Assembly: GCA_009377525.1 (NCBI GenBank)
Contig: WHTW01000003.1
Coordinates: 1 to 64,000 of the forward strand
Direction: 5' to 3'
Source of the DNA: Rhodospirillales bacterium
GTDB taxonomy: Bacteria; Pseudomonadota; Alphaproteobacteria; Reyranellales; Reyranellaceae
DNA length: 64,000 bases
In this document: positions 61,115 through 64,000 of the stretch, in pieces
How positions within the stretch are numbered: position 1 is the stretch's first letter
How the letters are laid out: the number at the start of each line of letters is the position of its first letter
Position numbers and translations under genes: made by a program
The notes under the pieces: model-generated
The model's database searches: none
Told to the model about the DNA's origin: nothing
What the model saw: only the letters and a program-made list of their open reading frames with translations

Positions 61115-62583
61115 GCGGCGTGCGGGTTGGCGACGAACGGCCATTGCGCCTTGTCGACCTTGGTGTAGGGCAGCAGCGACCAGTCGGGCACCAGAGCACC
61201 AGGGGCCGCGACGTAGACAACTTCGCTGGCGATCGGGGCGTAGGCGGCATGGAAATGCTGCATGGACTTCACGACCACGATCTTCTTGGTCGAGGGATCG
61301 ACGCCCAGCTTGGTGAAGCAGTCGCGGCTGTGGCACTGGCTGCGCTTGCTGTTGACGATCACCGTCACGCCCTCGATCTGCAGCGCGGCCACATCGCCGA
61401 TCGGATTCACGCCCTTGCGCTGGCCGCCGAACTCGATGGAGACGTCCTTCTCGACCTTGAGCACCTTGGCGCGGGCATCGATCGGCGGGCCGGATTGCGG
61501 TCCGAGCTTGCCGCCGAGACGAATGTCGAGCTCGGCGCCTTCGCCGACCTCGAAGGCGAGCTTCACCGCGCCGGGATCCCAGATCATGGCGATGGCGGCG
61601 TCCTTCACCTTCTTGTCGAGCAGGGCCTTGAGGATGAAGGTCGAATCGGAGGCGGCCCCGCCGCCGGCATTGTCCGACACGTCGGCCAGCACCATGGGCT
61701 TGGGCAGATTGTGCGAGCTCACGCGCGCCATCGCCGCGTCGAGCGAGACGTAGGGCGGCTGGGTGGCCTCGCGCATGGCGAAGAACTCCTTGCCAAGCTC
61801 GCACGCCAGTTTCTCGGCCTGCGCTTTGTCGCCGTCGGTGATGGCGATGACCTTGCTGCCCATCTCCTTGATGTCGGACCACGGGAAGCCGTGGGCGATC
61901 GACAAGGACAGCACGCTGTCCTTGCCTTCCATCGCCTGAAGCTTGTCGACGAAGCCGCGCATCGGCTGGCGCGTGGTGTGGAAGATGCCGATCATCTTGC
62001 AGTTCCACGCCGCCATCACCGGCCTGGTGCGGCCCTCGATGGCGCCTTCCATCACATTGAACAGGTCGTCGGCGCGCTCCGGCACGTCGACATGCGGGTA
62101 TTCCTTGAACAGTACCAGGGCGGTGGCGTCGCGCAGGGTGCCGTCGCCGATGTTGCAATGGAGGTCGAGCTCGACGCCCACCGGCACGTCGGGCCCGACG
62201 ACCTTGCGGACATGGGCCAGGATGTCGCTTTCGCAGTCGTCGTAGCCTTCGGCGACCATGGCGCCGTGCATGGACAGGAACACGCCGTCGACCGGCAGGG
62301 CCGCCTTCAGGTCGGCGATGATCTCGCCGCGGAAGCGTTCGTAGACCTTCTTCACGGTCTTGCCGGCGGGCTGGGCGAAAGCGCACAGGCTCTCGACCAC
62401 CTGCCAGCCCTTGGCCTCGGCACGGCCGCGCCATACGGCGAGCGGTGCGCCGAACATCGGCACGTTCTGGCCGTAGCTGCCCTTGCGGAAGAGGCAGGTC
62501 TCCTCGAAAAGCTGGTGGCCGGTAGGGATGGAAGCGAAGGTGTTGGTCTCGGTGCCGAGGCAAGCGGTGAAGATCTTTTTCAT
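61111..62583 (-). CDS. M81 family metallopeptidase (MlrC-like)
   Basis: A 490-residue zinc peptidase of the family of MlrC, which finishes microcystin breakdown. N-terminal block TACLGTETNTFASIPTG, metal residues in DGVFLSMHGAMVAEG and VGVELDLHCNIGDG, and C-terminal MlrC domain blocks VLADVSDNAGGGAASDSTF and GVTVIVNSKRSQCHSRDCF. It has no signal peptide. The natural substrate is probably a cyclic or modified peptide, or an N-acyl amino acid; microcystin is not implied. It is coupled to a periplasmic RidA protein. The start at 62583 is 42 bp from the divergent methyltransferase. Confidence 0.9.
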   Translation of the reverse strand: MKKIFTACLGTETNTFASIPTGHQLFEETCLFRKGSYGQNVPMFGAPLAVWRGRAEAKGWQVVESLCAFAQPAGKTVKKVYERFRGEIIADLKAALPVDGVFLSMHGAMVAEGYDDCESDILAHVRKVVGPDVPVGVELDLHCNIGDGTLRDATALVLFKEYPHVDVPERADDLFNVMEGAIEGRTRPVMAAWNCKMIGIFHTTRQPMRGFVDKLQAMEGKDSVLSLSIAHGFPWSDIKEMGSKVIAITDGDKAQAEKLACELGKEFFAMREATQPPYVSLDAAMARVSSHNLPKPMVLADVSDNAGGGAASDSTFILKALLDKKVKDAAIAMIWDPGAVKLAFEVGEGAELDIRLGGKLGPQSGPPIDARAKVLKVEKDVSIEFGGQRKGVNPIGDVAALQIEGVTVIVNSKRSQCHSRDCFTKLGVDPSTKKIVVVKSMQHFHAAYAPIASEVVYVAAPGALVPDWSLLPYTKVDKAQWPFVANPHAA

Positions 62584-62625
62584 GCGACGATCTTAGAGCA
62601 TGTTCGTCGGCCTACAGGAGGATAA

Positions 62626-63453
62626 ATGAACGAACTGTCCGGCCTGCGAGCCGTGCCGCTCTACACCCATGTCGACCGCATCACGCGCGGCCTGGCGGCG
62701 CGTGGAATCGGCTCCAACGATGCGATACCGCCCGATGAACTGTTCGCCCTCGACCAGTGGCACTACCACGGCACCGACGCCATTCGCGACGCCGCCGGCT
62801 TCCTGGGCCTCGGTTCGGGGAGCCGCGTGCTCGACATCGGTGCGGGCATTGGCGGCCCCGCCCGATTCCTTGCCCACGCGACGGGATGTCATGTCACGGC
62901 GCTGGAATTGCAACCCGAGCTTCACCGCGTCGGCGTCGACCTCACGCGCCGCAGCGGGCTGGCCGACCGAGTGACCCATGTGTGCGGAAACGCGCTCAGC
63001 CAGTCGCTGTCCACGGCGGCGTTCGATGCCGTCATCAGTTTTCTCGCAATCCTTCACATTCCGGATCGGCCGGCTTTGATGAAACGTGTCCAGACGGTCC
63101 TGCGTCCGGGCGGCCAGTGCTACATCGAGGATCTCGCACGGCGGGCGCCCTTTGCGCCGCACGACCGCGAGGATCTGCTCACCGTCGTGCAGGGCGTCGC
63201 GCTCACCAGCATCGAGGACTACGCCGCCGATCTGCGGCAAGCCGGTCTGGTCGATGTCGTCGCCACCGACACGACGAACGACTGGGCGCTCTTTGCCGCT
63301 CAGCGCCTCGCCGACTGGCGGCGCGACCGTGTCTCCTATGCCGCCGTGCATGGCGAAGAGGCTTGGGAGGCGCAGGAGAGGTTCTACAGCGTGATCGACC
63401 GTCTCTACCGCAGCGGCAGCCTGGGTGGCGTCCGACTGACAGCCCGGGCCTAG
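62626..63453 (+). CDS. SAM-dependent methyltransferase (type 11-like)
   Basis: A 275-residue class I methyltransferase. Motif I is RVLDIGAGIGGPARFLA, motif II LELQPELHRVGVDL, then FDAVISFLAILHIPDRPALM and LRPGGQCYIEDLAR. The N-terminal helix-rich part (LFALDQWHYHGTDAI) resembles enzymes acting on amines or sterols such as sarcosine or phosphoethanolamine methylases. AGGAGG precedes the ATG at 62626. Its stop TAG is the first three bases of the 126-bp repeat. Confidence 0.88.
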   Translation: MNELSGLRAVPLYTHVDRITRGLAARGIGSNDAIPPDELFALDQWHYHGTDAIRDAAGFLGLGSGSRVLDIGAGIGGPARFLAHATGCHVTALELQPELHRVGVDLTRRSGLADRVTHVCGNALSQSLSTAAFDAVISFLAILHIPDRPALMKRVQTVLRPGGQCYIEDLARRAPFAPHDREDLLTVVQGVALTSIEDYAADLRQAGLVDVVATDTTNDWALFAAQRLADWRRDRVSYAAVHGEEAWEAQERFYSVIDRLYRSGSLGGVRLTARA

Positions 63454-63576
63454 AGCGGAATCCGATCAGAAGGAACCGCGCGCGGTTCCATCTGATCGGA
63501 TTCGCGCGCACTGGGGATGCTTGTTTCACAGGGCACAATCCGCCCAACTGATTCCAGCTGGGCGGATTGTGCTTTA
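63451..63576 (+). repeat. 126-bp two-hairpin repeat, copy C
   Basis: It begins TAGAGCGGAATCCGATCAG and ends GGATTGTGCTTTA. First hairpin arms GAATCCGATCAG / CTGATCGGATTC with inner GGAACCGCG / CGCGGTTCC; second hairpin GCACAATCCGCCC / GGGCGGATTGTGC. The left end is the stop of the methyltransferase (TAG) and the right end contains the stop of the convergent dehydrogenase (TAA on the minus strand). Confidence 0.92.
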
Positions 63577-64000
63577 GGTCGCCAATGCGCGATCCATCAG
63601 GGCCTGCTCGGCGTCGCCGAGGTCGGCCGTGCCGAACTGCGCGAACTTCGCGCCCTTGAATCGGGTATCGCCGTAGAGCGTGGCGAAGTCGGACTTGACC
63701 TCGGCCAACGCCGCCAGGGCCGCGATCTTGGCCAGACCCTCGCACAGGAAGCGCGCGCGGCGCTCGGCATCGCCGGATTTGAGGACGTTAGCCATCGTCT
63801 CGGCGAGCGGTCGCACGTCGAAGGCGGCGGATGCTGTCTTGGCCAGCGCGCCGACCGTGGCCATCGCCTGGTCGGGATGGCGACCGGCGGCGCGCAGGAC
63901 ATCGAGCGCCATGACGTTGCCCGAGCCTTCCCAGATGGCGTTGAGCGGCGATTCGCGGAAGTAGCGCGCCAAGGGCAGGTCCTCGGTGTAGCCGTTGCCG
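63574..64000 (-). CDS. acyl-CoA dehydrogenase (AidB-like), C-terminal part
   Basis: The end of a flavin acyl-CoA dehydrogenase running off the right edge. Visible are GNGYTEDLPLARYFRESPLN, IWEGSGNVMALDVLRA and a helical C-terminus ending ALMDRALAT. The IWEGSGNV motif and the long tail resemble AidB, which is involved in alkylation response and binds DNA, more than ordinary fatty-acid dehydrogenases. About 142 codons are inside the window; a full AidB has about 540. Its stop TAA lies in the end of the 126-bp repeat. Confidence 0.9.
   Translation of the reverse strand, partial: GNGYTEDLPLARYFRESPLNAIWEGSGNVMALDVLRAAGRHPDQAMATVGALAKTASAAFDVRPLAETMANVLKSGDAERRARFLCEGLAKIAALAALAEVKSDFATLYGDTRFKGAKFAQFGTADLGDAEQALMDRALAT

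Overview
The window is a high-GC, gene-dense piece of a chromosome. It most likely comes from an alphaproteobacterium of the Reyranella/Rhodospirillales type. This is inferred from the gene content: a separate petA-petB-petC bc1 operon, aerobic hemF, a FecI/FecR/TonB iron system, CaiB and CitE-like acyl-CoA genes, and a urease cluster with ureD next to ureA. No rRNA gene, CRISPR array or intact insertion sequence was seen, and I recognised no tRNA gene.

Layout. 0.1-1.9 kb: start of a urease operon (ureD, ureA, reading off the left edge), divergent from greB. 2.1-4.1 kb: a GFA-family protein, a glycosyltransferase remnant, and a small heat-shock protein gene (with a frameshift) followed by a receiver-domain regulator. 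4.2-8.5 kb: a ferric-siderophore system of ECF sigma factor, FecR-type regulator and TonB-dependent receptor, with a Fur-box-like palindrome in front. 8.5-16.4 kb: a degenerate region where a few intact genes (hydrolase-nuclease fusion, 2OG-Fe oxygenase, TPR glycosyltransferase, lectin-like secreted protein) sit among pieces of others (GFA, autotransporter, cytochrome c, NAD-binding protein, MFS). 16.4-22.4 kb: a membrane adenylate/guanylate cyclase, a membrane-anchored class III aminotransferase, and a three-gene set of membrane proteins that looks lipid-related. 22.5-26.6 kb: small regulators and stress proteins, PadR with a DUF2218 remnant, an antitoxin/PIN pair, and an orphan terminase-small-subunit-like gene.

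26.6-36.4 kb: a MoxR/DUF58/DUF4159/vWA operon, a NUDIX CoA pyrophosphatase, cca and small membrane proteins; most of the gaps carry a palindromic repeat. 36.4-41 kb: hemF-trmL and, divergently, the cytochrome bc1 operon. 41-46.5 kb: acyl-CoA metabolism (CitE-like lyase, CaiB transferase, dienelactone hydrolase), PaiB and YdeI proteins, and a frameshifted phytase-like esterase. 46.6-49.8 kb: PhoX phosphatase, RidA and a MerR regulator. 50.1-55.6 kb: nitrite assimilation (nirB, nirD, an FNT channel) ending in a PP2C-kinase fusion. 55.7-59.3 kb: housekeeping prs and rplY-pth-ychF. 59.5-64 kb: a HepT/MNT toxin-antitoxin pair with a broken toxin, two RidA proteins, an MlrC peptidase, a methyltransferase and the end of an acyl-CoA dehydrogenase.

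Three intergenic repeat families stand out. One is a 126-bp two-hairpin element (three copies) whose ends supply stop codons of flanking genes. The second is a family of long palindromes beginning GGACCGC or GGAGCGC (seven sites, one apparently nested in another and one a perfect 50-bp palindrome). The third is a single GTCATCCC-type inverted repeat. At least three genes (hsp20, phytase-like esterase, hepT) show single-base frameshifts that are either real decay or sequencing error.
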